Both the position numbers and the translations under genes were made by a program. The notes under the pieces are model-generated. The model had not been told where the DNA came from, did no database searches, and saw only the letters and a program-made list of their open reading frames with translations. This document shows positions 45,278 to 56,193 of a stretch of 64,000 bases of DNA, piece by piece (position 1 is the stretch's first letter; every line of letters starts with the position of its first letter). Source of the DNA: Sporothrix humicola (taxonomy: Eukaryota; Ascomycota; Sordariomycetes; Ophiostomatales; Ophiostomataceae). The stretch covers positions 1 through 64,000 of the forward strand of contig WNYE01000101.1 of the NCBI GenBank assembly GCA_021396245.1, read 5' to 3'.

Positions 45278-46314
45278 ATGACTGCCATCACGGCCTCCAA
45301 CCTTTTCAATGTCAAGGACATGGTCTTTGTCGTCACCGGCGGCGGCACGGGAATTGGCGAGATGATGGCGCATGCTCTGGACGTCAACGGAGCTGCCAAG
45401 GTGTTTGTCCTGGGCCGCCGGCAAGACAAGCTGGAGGCAGTGGCCGCCGCCGCCGCCAACAAGTCCATCATTGCCGTGCCTTGTGATGTCTCCTCGCACG
45501 ATGATCTTGGCCGTGCTGTTGACCTGATCGCGTCTCAAACACCCTTTGTCAACGTCGTTCTCGCCAACCACGGCGCCACCGGCCCGACCATTGACGATCT
45601 GCCGCGCGACCATGCCATGTCGGCAGCCGAAGTGCGCGACTTCTTCTGGAAGACGCCCATGGCCGAGTTTACCGACACGTATGCCGTCAACTGCAGCTCC
45701 ATCTTCTACTGCTATATGGGCTTCTTGAACCTGTTGGCTGCCGGCAACACGCTGGACGAGTCGCCCACCAAGGCACTGGGAATCGACAGCCAGTTTATCG
45801 TGACCAGCAGCATCGGTGGCTTCTCGCGCGTTCCCGGCATGGGCTACGCTTATTCGACAAGCAAGGCCGGCGTGATGCACATGGTCAAGATGCTGGCCTT
45901 CAACTTTGCGCATCTGCACATCCGTGTGAACTGCATTGCGCCCGGTATCTACCCCAGTGCCATGGCGAGCGTAGGTGCCCTTTTTTTGTCTTTGTCTTTT
46001 TTTAACTTTTTCCTTTTCTACAAGGGGACGTCTAGCTAATAATTTCAGCAATTTCTCAGCAGAACCGAAAAGATCTCGCAGTCAGTCGTTCCATTGGAGC
46101 GCATCGGCACACCAGAGGTGAGTTTGGTCCTGTTCGAGATAAAAATCAGAAAAACAGAGAAGCACCCATTTTTTTCGTCGTTGTTCCCATACTAACAATT
46201 TAGGACGTTGCGGGCGTGACGCTATTTTTATGCAGCCGTTCAGGCGCCTACATCAACGGCAACATCGTGGTCACAGACGGCGGCCGTCTCTCGATGATTC
46301 CCGCTACATACTAG
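45278..46314 (+). CDS. Short-chain dehydrogenase/reductase, RhlG-like
   Basis: 290 residues in three exons: 45278-45970, 46049-46117 and 46204-46314. The C-terminal part is spread over two small exons: QFLSRTEKISQSVVPLERIGTPE and DVAGVTLFLCSRSGAYINGN. These carry the family features R(I/F)GxPEDVAG and YxxG, which confirm the splicing. TGGGTGIG is at 20-27, ANHGA replaces NNAG at 96-100, and Asn138, Ser177/178, Tyr192 and Lys196 complete the active site. The enzyme resembles 3-oxoacyl-ACP-reductase-like SDRs of the RhlG type. The insertion around 150-170 (LLAAGNTLDESPTKALG) is typical of these fungal forms. Substrate unknown. Confidence 0.87.
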
Positions 46315-46593
46315 ACATAGAATGTGATATAGAGTGCGCTAGAAAAATCAAACTTGTTTATTTCGATTCTCACAATTCCAATCAAAAGAACGTGTGACGT
46401 TGAACGAGTGACGTTTCAACTTGTCAATTGCTGTAAACTACCTAAAACGGCAACTGCCAGGGCCTTGTGCAACCAGCACGCCAACAACGGCAACAACGCT
46501 AAAATCCACGCAAGCAACAACCATCGTTCCTTCCCAATCGAGACACATCCCGTTGACACCGCTTCGTCCCGCATCCCTTCCCGCTCCTTCCAC

Positions 46594-48348
46594 TTACACT
46601 TTCTCGTCGTTCTTGACTTCCGCCTCCTTTCCAGACAGATTCAGCTGCGTCGCCACCTTGTCCGTCAACAACGCGTCAAAGTTGGGCACAAACAGCGCGA
46701 CAATGAGAGCCATGACGCCAAACGCGATACTCGTGAAGAAGATGGTGCGGTACGCGTCGGCATAGGCCACCTGGTACGCCCGCGATCCCACAGCAACGAT
46801 GTCCGCCGTCACGCCCGAGATCTTTTCGAGTTCCGTCGCCGTCTCGCCGGCCGACACGCCCGTCATGTACGCCTCAATGGACGACGGCGACAGGCCCGCT
46901 TTTGCAAGGGCATCAGGCACAACCGTCGACAGCGTCTTAGTCTCGCGCGCCGTCAGCACAACGCTGTAGATGGTCGACGCCACCGTCGAGATGGCGCTGC
47001 GCAGCGAGCCGGCAATGCCCGTGGCCGTGCCAATCTCGTTCTGGTCCTCGATGCAGATGTTGCAGGCCGGCAGCACAATGGCCTCGGCCCAGCCAACGGC
47101 CGTGGTCGCCAGAAACACGAGGCCCATGGCTGTTTTGGGCGTGTCGGGCGTGCAAATCGTCATGACGCCCAAAGAAATCGTGCTGACCGTGATGAGCGCC
47201 AGCAGCTGGTACTTGAAGCGGCCAATGTGCCTGGCGACCGTGCCGCCGATGATCTCGCCGACCGTGATGCCGATGCCGACCAGCGTGCCGGCCCAGCCCG
47301 CCCACATGGCGCGGCCATTCGAGTACACGTTGGCCGCCATGGACGGCCACACAATGGCCTGCGAGTAGTAGACGGACGCGCCGAGCGACAGCACAATCGC
47401 CGACGCCACGAAGCCGCGGTTCTTGAACAGGTGGATGGGCACGAGCGGCTCGGCAATGTTGGCCTTGGCCTCGTAGACCATGAGGGCCACGAGACAGAAA
47501 AAGCCAAGGATAACGGGCGCGATCACGCCGGCCGACTTCCAGGGGTAGATGCTGCCGCCCCAGGACAGGCCGAGGATGAACAACAACAAACCCGCGACGT
47601 ACAGGAACATGCCAATGTAGTCATAGTTCTTGACCCAACGCATGATCGTGTCGGCGCCGTGCTTCTGGTGGAAGCTGGGCGGGAAGTAGAAGAGCGAGTA
47701 GAGCGCGGCCGCCGTGACGTTGGCAATGATCAACAAATAATACGCCCACCGCCAGCCCTGGTCCGTGTACAGCACAAACGCCGTCGAGATGGCCGAGCCA
47801 AAGCCCGCCGTCGGCATCGAGCCCCAGAAGATGACGGCGTTGGCCATGAACCGCCACTTCATTGGCACCAGCTCGCCAATGACAAAGGCATACGAGTAGC
47901 CCGTGGCCGCCGACAGACCGACGAGCACCTCGCCGCCAATGGCCACGGGGATCGTCTGGGCACGCGACGCAATCGTGGCGCCGACGGCACCCAGCAGTGT
48001 GCCGCCAATGAAGAAGTAGCGGCGACCAAACACGTCCGACATTTGGCCGACCAGCGTGAGACCGACAGCCAGCATCATCGTGTACACAAGGGACAGCCAG
48101 ATGATGGAGCCGGGGCCAATGTCGGCACTGATCGTGCCCAGAATGGGGGCGATCATGGCGAAGCCGCCCGTGCTGGCCAGCAGGTTGATGGCAATGGCAA
48201 AGCCCGTGCCGATGAAGCGTGCGCTATAATAATAGTTCTTGGGAAGCTCATCGATATCGCCAGGCGCAATGACGGCCGACTGCCGGCGGTACTCGTCGTA
48301 CTCGACGTCGGCAGCCGGCTTCGCCGCCGCGTCCGTATCGGAAGCCAT
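46594..48348 (-). CDS. MFS transporter, TRI12-type (second copy)
   Basis: Single-exon membrane transporter of 584 residues. The start is placed at 48348 (MASDTDAAAKPAAD); an open frame runs 19 codons further upstream but begins without a good ATG. About 14 hydrophobic helices are seen. Family motifs include GQMSDVFGRRYFFIGGTLLG near the first cytosolic loop and WRWAYYLLIIANV in the middle, with an NEIGTATGIAGSLR block late. It belongs to the same 14-helix group as the gene at 27728-29619, but lacks introns and is clearly diverged. Candidate roles are export of a pathway intermediate or self-protection. Convergent with the RhlG-like SDR and divergent, across 2.1 kb, from the next SDR. Confidence 0.87.
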   Translation of the reverse strand: MASDTDAAAKPAADVEYDEYRRQSAVIAPGDIDELPKNYYYSARFIGTGFAIAINLLASTGGFAMIAPILGTISADIGPGSIIWLSLVYTMMLAVGLTLVGQMSDVFGRRYFFIGGTLLGAVGATIASRAQTIPVAIGGEVLVGLSAATGYSYAFVIGELVPMKWRFMANAVIFWGSMPTAGFGSAISTAFVLYTDQGWRWAYYLLIIANVTAAALYSLFYFPPSFHQKHGADTIMRWVKNYDYIGMFLYVAGLLLFILGLSWGGSIYPWKSAGVIAPVILGFFCLVALMVYEAKANIAEPLVPIHLFKNRGFVASAIVLSLGASVYYSQAIVWPSMAANVYSNGRAMWAGWAGTLVGIGITVGEIIGGTVARHIGRFKYQLLALITVSTISLGVMTICTPDTPKTAMGLVFLATTAVGWAEAIVLPACNICIEDQNEIGTATGIAGSLRSAISTVASTIYSVVLTARETKTLSTVVPDALAKAGLSPSSIEAYMTGVSAGETATELEKISGVTADIVAVGSRAYQVAYADAYRTIFFTSIAFGVMALIVALFVPNFDALLTDKVATQLNLSGKEAEVKNDEKV

Positions 48349-50476
48349 GGCGGGTGGAGGAAGTAAATTAAAAAGAAAGAAAAAAAAAATGAAATGTGAA
48401 AGCAAAAGTGACCGGTGTTCAGTGACAAGTGACAGTCCAGTGACAGTCGATCACAGGTCGGTATGCAGGTGGTGACACGGGTTTGTTTGGAAACGTGGAA
48501 AGTCGGCAAGGAAACAGCCTAGATCAGCAATGTTTGGACCTCGAGACACAAACATGCATAGATCGGGTTTTGAGTAATCGAATAAGTGGTCAAGAGGAAG
48601 CAGACGAGGCAGGTACATCGACATGGAAAAAAAGAGAGGAAACACGGGGTCGGGGTGGAGGTATGCCCGGATATATCCAACACAGCGACGATCTCCACGT
48701 TGCTGTCAACTTTCTTTGTCTCGCATCCTCCCTGATGCCTTACGGCAGGGGTTCTGTCACTGCGCGTTCTGGACGGCTACTCAGTACAACGACATGTCTT
48801 CGGTGCTCTCGGAACACCCAGGCATGTCTCCATCTCGGTTTCGCTTTTGTCAGCCCCCTCCCGGCTTTCTCGTTATGATTTTCGGGACGTCTCTGATGTT
48901 TTCACAATGTCTAACAAAACCAATACTTGGAAGGATGCAGGATGCCAGAGTATCTTTCTGGAAAGGCTGTTCCGTGATGCGTGGATGGCCCCTTTTTTTT
49001 ATGGTCAGGAGTTCGATTTTTTAAGCACCCTAACACGTTTACAACAGGGGAGCGGAGGCCAACGAGTCAACGCACGGCATCTCACGCCCGTCCGGCACTT
49101 GCCAGTGGCAAGGTATCCAAGTCAACCAATGTACTGTCTCGTCTGGGCGTCTATGCTCAGGGGATCGAGGGGATATGGAAAAGGATAGCACCCGTGGGGG
49201 TGTGCATGGAAGGGTTCGGGTTCGGTGAATTGGAGAAGCCCAAGGAGGAGAACTGAGGAGAGCTAAGGAGAAGAGAGAGAGAAGGACAAAAGAACCGTAG
49301 GAATCAATGATGCGATATTACGAAGTTGAGACAGTCGTGCAAGTGAAAAGAGACACATCGTTTGCTAAAATTACAGTAGAGGACAGCCCCGACTACGCCA
49401 AGACGGCCCCGGGCTGGCGCCACAGCTTGTATTACGCCCTGTTCTGGGGTAATATCCGGGGTATGTCCCCATTCTCCAGGATATTATTCCAGTATGGAGC
49501 CTGAGAGGCATTACAACATGCCCCAAAGCCATGCTCCATGTTTGTACGCGCTCCATACTGCATCCATCGCGTCCCGTATCAAATTGGGTCGCCGTTTACA
49601 GGTTGGTCGTTGAAGGACTAACACTGCTCAACGCTACGCCGCTCGGGGTAACCCGCCGCAGATCTGGGGCGTGGAGACAACGCGGGGAGTGTGGAGTAGT
49701 AGGAGTCGAAAAGAGTTGAGCAGATTAGCACCGTCATTGCTGTTGCTTTGTTGTCCCATTGGCTTCGCCCAGCAATCCGCTGGAAGACGGTTTCCGAAAA
49801 CCTGGCCATGGGTTCTTTCAAAAATGGGGCCAAGGACGGGGTAAGAGACGGAGCCACCGGCCTAGACCGACCCCTGGCAAGTCAGAGCAGTTGTCAGCGA
49901 TCTAAATGCAGTAATATCTCAGCAAAAACAGCTCGGAAAGTAAAGAACCAGAGTATTGCGTGCGGAGTAAATCAAAGCTCTCCATGATGGATTCTCCGCG
50001 TAAACAAGGGGCCAGTGTCAGGAGTCTAACTACTCAGTCCAATCTTGGTGCATTCTGCGTGATGTTAGCCACGGAAAAGAGGTTTCCAAAAACGACACTA
50101 GAACATCTTATTTAGAAAGCACCTCTCCAGGGCCATGTAAGACGAAAGGAGAGAGGAGATGGAAGCAACGCAAGCAATTCAGCAAAACGTCATCAAAAAG
50201 GGCCATAATCTGCGAGAAAATCTATCAGAGGCACTGTGCCAAGAAAAAGAATAGAGAATCAAAGGTATTGTACGGTTCTTTCCCAGCAGACAGATGCTAG
50301 GATAAATCAACAGAGATTGGAGATTGCATCAATGTTTGAATAATTCTCAAAGGGGTCATAAATCAATTAAAACACTCTGCTTAGACCACTCTGCTAAGAC
50401 TGCTCCTTCAGATACTCCCCAATCTCGCACGCACCCCCAAATATCCACACATCCATATCCACATTCACACATCAAA
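48349..50476. other. Long intergenic stretch, no gene recognised
   Basis: This is the 2.1-kb region between divergent MFS and SDR genes. Several open frames up to about 130 codons occur but none has family features or a matching exon. The last 150 bases before 50477 are C/A-rich and probably 5' UTR. Confidence 0.5.
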
Positions 50477-51241
50477 ATGCCGGTCAACTACGACGTCAAG
50501 GGCAAGGTTGTCGCGCTCACGGGCGGTGCCTCGGGCATTGGCTACGCAACTGCCCAGCTGCTGTCGTCCCAGGGCGCACATGTCTCGCTGGCCGATGTCA
50601 GCGAGCAGGCTCTCAAGGACGCCGCCGAGGCCTTCTCAAAGGTCGAGGGCGCCGGCAAGGTCATCTGGAGCGTTGTCGATGTCCGGGACGAGAAGCAGGT
50701 CGATGCGTGGGTCAAGAAGACGGTCGACGAGCTCGGCCAGCTGGACGCCGCCATCAACCTGGCCGGTGTCGTGCCTAAGGTGATCAACATCGAGACGGTC
50801 CAGGAGCACAACACGCCCGACTGGCAGTTTGTGCTCGACGTCAACCTGACGGGCGTCTTCTACTGCATGCGCGCGCAGCTGCAGCACCTCAAGAACCAGG
50901 GCGCCATTGTCAACGCCGCGTCGATTGGCGGCACCATTGGCTTCAAGAAGAACGCCGCCTATGTGGCCGCCAAGCACGGCGTCATTGGCCTGAGCCGCTC
51001 GGCCGCCAAGGAGGTCGGCGACCGCGAGATCCGCATCAACTGCATTGCCCCCGGCATCATCGACAGCCCCATGCAGGCCGCTTCTCGGGCCACCCGCGGC
51101 GGCGAGATGGTCTGGCAGAGCCAGATCCAGCGGAGAGGCACCTGCGACGAGGTCGCCAGCCTGATTGCCTTCCTCATCTGCGACGAGTCCAAGTTTGTCA
51201 CGGGCGCCGTGTACCACATTGATGGTGGATGGGTTTGTTAA
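50477..51241 (+). CDS. Short-chain dehydrogenase/reductase
   Basis: 254 residues in one exon, the classical SDR length. The start at 50477 (MPVNYDVKGKVVALTGG) is preceded by CATCAAA and precedes the fold directly; the open frame extends 51 codons upstream but without conserved sequence. TGGASGIG is at 15-22. The tetrad is Asn123 (DVNLTG), Ser149, Tyr162 and Lys166 (YVAAKHG). The C-terminal VTGAVYHIDGGW is the usual family ending. NLAG replaces NNAG at 94-97. It is the last enzyme of the island and is convergent with the GPI-type surface protein gene. Confidence 0.9.
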   Translation: MPVNYDVKGKVVALTGGASGIGYATAQLLSSQGAHVSLADVSEQALKDAAEAFSKVEGAGKVIWSVVDVRDEKQVDAWVKKTVDELGQLDAAINLAGVVPKVINIETVQEHNTPDWQFVLDVNLTGVFYCMRAQLQHLKNQGAIVNAASIGGTIGFKKNAAYVAAKHGVIGLSRSAAKEVGDREIRINCIAPGIIDSPMQAASRATRGGEMVWQSQIQRRGTCDEVASLIAFLICDESKFVTGAVYHIDGGWVC

Positions 51242-51398
51242 GTGAGGGGAGAGAAAGAGAGAGAGCACCTGTACATAGTCTGACATCGTCCTGATGAATA
51301 CCAAAATTCAAAATAAACTCCAAATTCAAAAAATAAATCAAATAAGTATTATTTCAAGCTCGAGCCAATGTGTATTCAACTGTGCAGCTGTCAGAAAA

Positions 51399-52139
51399 TT
51401 ACATCATCATCAAACCAAGCAACAAGAAGGAACTGGCGCCCACAGCTGCCGCCCGTGTCAGAGAGGGACGTCCCATCGTGTCGCTGCTGATGAGCGTCGG
51501 CGATGCTTGGCCTGGCGGGGCGTCTGCTGTTTTGTCAGACGTAGGGTTTGGTGTCGCTGTTGCTGTCGATGTCGTCATTGTCACAGATGCGTCCGTTGTG
51601 TCTGTTGTGTCTTTTGTGTCCCCAGTCGGCTTTCCAGTGCCAGATGCCGTCCTCGTCGCCGTTGTGTCCGAAGTGGCTGTCCCGGTTGGACATTGCAGAC
51701 TCGCTGCCAGTTCCCAAGCTTCACATCGCGACAGGTAGCTGGTGTATTCAGACGAGTGCACGTCCAGCCATGCATCGACGGCGCTTGTCCAGCTCGACCA
51801 TTGCGACGCCAGAGATGCCGGCGGCGTAATCGTCTGGCAGCCCGACGCCGTCATCATGTAGGACGCCTCAAAGGACAGAATCTCAATGGGCATTCTCGGT
51901 GCCGACGTTGCCAGGCTCTCTCCCAGGCTGTGGCATGCCGACACCTCTGCAGATGGTGAAGATGCAGATGCTGTGCGGGCAGCAACGAGGCCTTGCCGTT
52001 GTTCCTGTGCAGCATTGTTGAACGAGAAGCGAGGCAGGACAGGCGACGATGCCAGCACGACGGGGACTCCGATGCAGATGGAAAGGAGGAAAAGCGTTAG
52101 GGACGCCCACGGACGGCCATCTCTGTTTTGGATCGCCAT
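51399..52139 (-). CDS. Putative GPI-anchored surface protein
   Basis: 246 residues, one exon, starting MAIQNRDGRPW with a hydrophobic secretion segment (SLTLFLLSICIGVPVVLA). A compact middle region has four cysteines (ACHSLG, SGCQTI, SRCEAW, QCPTG), likely two disulfides. It is followed by about 65 residues rich in Thr/Ser/Asp (GDTKDTTDTTDASVTMTTS), a probable O-glycosylated stalk. The C-terminus is a short hydrophobic tail (AAAVGASSFLLLGLMMM) after small residues, as expected for GPI attachment. The overall plan is common in fungal wall proteins, but no named family is recognised. A longer frame reaching 52364 exists; the ATG at 52139 is preferred because it places the signal peptide at the N-terminus. 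Confidence 0.65.
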   Translation of the reverse strand: MAIQNRDGRPWASLTLFLLSICIGVPVVLASSPVLPRFSFNNAAQEQRQGLVAARTASASSPSAEVSACHSLGESLATSAPRMPIEILSFEASYMMTASGCQTITPPASLASQWSSWTSAVDAWLDVHSSEYTSYLSRCEAWELAASLQCPTGTATSDTTATRTASGTGKPTGDTKDTTDTTDASVTMTTSTATATPNPTSDKTADAPPGQASPTLISSDTMGRPSLTRAAAVGASSFLLLGLMMM

Positions 52140-54014
52140 TGGCCGCCTGGGTTCGATGTTGATAGCTCGACGATGCTGTGTTTGTGATCGACAGAAGATG
52201 TGCGCAACTGGACTCGGTTTGAGATGCAATGTTAGCCAGGAAAGAATGAACGTGCAGATCAGGGGAATAAGAATGCTCTCACCGGAATACACTCTCTGTA
52301 TGAAACACTGCCAGGCCGAGTCGCCATTTATCCAACGGCACAGGAGGTGCCCCGGGTCATGCATTCATCCAGACTAATATGATATCTCGGGGCGGCCAGA
52401 ATAGCATAACACCGGCCTAATAATGAACAGAACAATGGTCCAGTGCCCCAGAATGCCTCAGAATGCTCTCCATTGTCAGGCAAATAGACACGGCCAAATT
52501 GTCCAATTGTCCATGTCATTCTCGGCCTAATACGACGGGTCGCCATGCTGGCACACGGTCACCAGATATCGTGAGAATGCGAGAATGCATCGAACAGCAA
52601 ACGCCGTCCATAATCGGCCAGCTAAAGTAATACTTACCAAGACCATAACCATATCTTTGCCGTCTTGTGCTAACGCAAAATCAGCCGGAGTTCAAGTCGG
52701 AATTCGAAGGCAGGCAATGCCCAGTCGAAACAACAAGACACTCAAAATTCAAAATTCAAAAATCCCAGTCAAAAGTCAATGCTAGCATGCCAAAAGTGCC
52801 CAAAAATCCAAAATATTATATTGCGCCCTCTTAACCACTTAAAAATAGGTCGTTGTATCTCTCGCGTGTACAAGAGTGTAAATATATTGTCATGTAGACA
52901 TGTCGTCGTAACCACGTGACAGTAATCGTGATAGCATCATCGCCGTCCATCGCGACAGCGATTCCGGGGTTGCTGCTGTTGCCGCTATTTTTTTTCTGTC
53001 CGTTCCCATCTCTCTCGTGCTTCGTTCTTCTCCACCAAAAGCGGTCCATTATGTAGCAGCAACAAAGCAACATCTGCTCAAACGCCCATAGCCACGGCTA
53101 TCGTCTCCTCCAACAACAAAACACACACCCTGACGCCAGCCAACAGCTCATGCTATCCAAGAGAGAAGAGAACAACGAGCCGAGGGACAGACAATCTCAG
53201 GCTGAATTTCAAAAAGCAAACGCAGCAAAAACACTACATAGCTAATCAAAAGAAAAGAAAGAAAAAGGTCGTCCATAGTTCGTCGTAGAGGGCATACCAC
53301 TTGAATATGCACGCTCACATCGTCGAGTCGTTAAAGTTGGTATTTTGTAAGGCGTCCAGTCGTTGAACCATTCATTGAACCATTCATGTCGTTGAATTCG
53401 GCCAGGGTGCGTATTCGTCGTATCGTCTCGTTCTCGTTCTCGCCACGTCTCATCGCGTCTTTTCTGGCACCATTCTCCCAGTGCTGATCGTAAGTGGCAG
53501 CAAACGGAACATGCCAAGTCTAATCCCCCAAAAGTTCATTCGGTGGCTGCGCAACAGCCGTCTTTGCAGTGCACCGCGTAGCAAGAAGAAACTACCTTCA
53601 TGCTGTGTCATAAATAGACACCAAAAAGAAAGATCGAAAAGGTGCAATCAGAGAAACCTGACGCACAATAATAAACAACAGAATAAAAGACAATAAAATC
53701 AAAAATAGAAAAAAGATCAACGTCGAAAAAAGAAAAAAAGAGAGAAGAAAAAGAAAAGAAAGCAGTAAAACAATTCAAAGGTGCAGTAAAGGGGACAAGA
53801 CGGATGATGAGATCGAGCAAAAATGGGGAGCCAAAATTGCACAACGCACAGTCTAGGTCCGGATAAGACGATGTTTTTTGTTTGTTTCGGAAGGCGCAAA
53901 GGACAAAGATGCTGTACCGTAGTCCACGGTACGTAAACGCACAGTGGAGGCCAGGCGAGTCCATAGTGGGATGACGTGCCGGGTGGTGTTGTACGTCCCC
54001 TTTCAAATCGGGTT
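52140..54014. other. Intergenic stretch at the island/core boundary
   Basis: 1.9 kb with no recognised gene. It includes AT-rich, purine-rich low-complexity DNA at about 53680-53780. It lies between the last accessory-looking gene and the conserved Pin4/Cip-like gene. Confidence 0.5.
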
Positions 54015-56193
54015 TTATTGGTACACAGAGGAGCTGTGGTTGGCACCAGCCCGGGGTGCACTCTCAGACGAATCTATTTGAAGAGAAAAGTTAGTCAAGT
54101 GGGACAGAATAATAGACAAGCCCATCAGCTAGGTACTTACCGCTGCTGCGCTGCATATGGCCGTTGGAACGACCACGCGAAAAGCCGCCGGCCTTCTCCC
54201 AGTCACTCGGGCCCCGTGGCTGGCGCTCTGGGTTGGCGGCTCTAGCCCCGTTTCCGTTAGCACCGGGACGCTGGCTGCCGATAGCACCGATCGCACCGGG
54301 TGCCTCCCGCGAGCGGCTGGAAAGTCCAACACTTCCGTCAAAGGAAGACGAGCCGAGGCCAAGCGAGCCCAGGCTGTTGACCAGACCCGACGCGTCTACA
54401 GACGACGACTGTGGGTTGATGCCCGATCCAGGTGTTGTCGGTGTGGTGAGCGAAGGGCCAAAGGGGCCTTCGGATGGGAAATGCGGGAGGAACGGGACAC
54501 CGCCAGAGCCGTGACCATTCGCCCCAGGGTTTCCGAGAGCAGCATTGCTGACGAGAGAAGGCGACGGGCTGGGGCTGTACGACCGCAGGTCCGCAAAGCT
54601 CTTCACTCCGCGTAGACCGTTCAGGCCATGCTGGTGGTTTTCAGGGCTGTTCGGGATGGCCAGAGTGGGGCCGCGGGTCATCGAATGCAGCGAGGGGTGT
54701 TGGCGCTCGTTGAAGTCGTATGTCGCAGCTCGGCTCAGACCTCTAGGGTGGCCGTCCAGGGTGACACCAGGTTGCTGCACGGTCGGCGGGCGGCTGCCGT
54801 TGGAGAACTTGACCTTGCTGACGTGCACTTGTCTGTTGTCGCCCTCGCCAATCGATGTGTGCTCGAGGCCCATGTTGTGCGCCAGGATGTGGATCAAACG
54901 GCGGTCTTCTGGGGGGGTATCTGTGGGGAAAATGAAGACCTCGCGGGAGTCGTCGTTGTGGAACATGTACAGTTCAAGGTATAGTCTCAGCTGGTGGGGG
55001 TCGTTCAGGTCGGGTAGCCGGCTATTGGCAACAGCTGTAGAGTCAAAAGAAAACATGTTAGCACGTCTAGGTCAAGACACGGGGGTAAATTTAGCAAAGG
55101 GGCTGCACATACGGTCATTTAATGGGGCGCGCTGTGCGGAAGTGGCGGTCGCCAGAGAAGACATGGAGATCTGGTGGGTAGGGCCGCGGTGTTGTTCCTC
55201 GAGCTGGCCGCGCTTTTCTCTCTTCTCTCTCTCGATGCGCTCACGCTCGTGCTCCGGGAGCATCTTCTTGTATTCCACACGCAGCTTGCGGCCCTGGATG
55301 TCGAGGCCGTTCATGCGTTCGATCACCAGTTTTGTATCGGCTGCACTTTGGAAGTTGGCGAATGCCAGTCCGCGGAAAACGCCCTGGTCGAAGTGGTAGT
55401 TGAACGCGTACGGTTGCGGCAGGTGCAGGTCGATCATGACAGAGGTCAGGACTTCCTTGCGAATGTTGAAAGGGATGTTCTTGATGACGATGGCGGTGGG
55501 AATCAGGTCGCCCATATCTTTGCGGGAGTCAGACATGCCACGGATCTCAGGCGGGCCGAATGCTTGGAGGTTGATGCTGGGATTTTGGACGTTGAAGGGG
55601 TCAGGCGAGCCTGTCGACGGGAGACCCAGGCCCTGTTGGCCGACAAGATGCTGTTGCGAGGAGTAGAATGACATATTGTGACCGTTGGGGTTTCCCAACT
55701 GCGGTGAGTCGTTTGTTGTCCATTCCTAAAAAGTTGTGTCAGCCTATGATAAATCTTGATCACATTAAATTTGAAAAGTGTCACTCACAGCATGCAAGGC
55801 AGGCCGGCGGCTGCTGGCACGGATGCGTGAGCCGTCGTTCATGCCACCGCTCATTGGGCCGCTCATTGTGGCAGCGGCTCCGTTGTTGTAGCTCCATGCC
55901 GACTGGTTGGCACCGGCGAACATGTTATAGGCACCAGGCGGTTGCAGGTTGGACTGTGCGGACGGGGTGCGGTCAAACCGCTGGCCAGGCTCAAAGGAGG
56001 CAAAACGGTCGTCTGAGAACAGTGATGCCGCCTGTTGGCTCGTGCCAGATTCGCCTGAAGGCTGGCTGCGACGGCCGCCGTTCAGCGCTGACATGCCGAC
56101 AGTTGCATATCCAGGCCGCGATGGATTTGGCGAGTGGCTCAAGGGGCCGTTATAGCCATTGTAGTAGTCGCCTTGCGGCTGTTGCGTGTTCAT
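54015..56193 (-). CDS. RRM-R3H RNA-binding protein, Pin4/Cip1/Cip2-like
   Basis: 656 residues in four exons: 56193-55789, 55725-55113, 55034-54141 and 54073-54015. The last exon encodes only DSSESAPRAGANHSSSVYQ. The RRM lies at about 213-288, with RNP2 IVIKNI and RNP1 RGLAFANF. An acidic/basic helical segment (EHERERIEREKREKRG) follows. The R3H domain is at about 355-415 (LRLYLELYMFHNDDSREVF, then RRLIHILAHNMGLEHTS with the R-x3-H pattern). Both ends are low-complexity Ser/Gly/Asn/Gln-rich. The order RRM then R3H is that of budding-yeast Pin4/Mdt1 and fission-yeast Cip1/Cip2, post-transcriptional regulators linked to cell cycle and stress. Well conserved and probably core genome. A long 5' UTR may extend toward 57.3 kb. 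Confidence 0.85.

Noticed and set aside
46354..48366. 670-codon open frame on the plus strand
   Set aside because: It is antisense to the TRI12-type MFS gene. The translation is Arg/His/Asp-rich without domains, as expected from the complement of a GC-rich membrane-protein gene.
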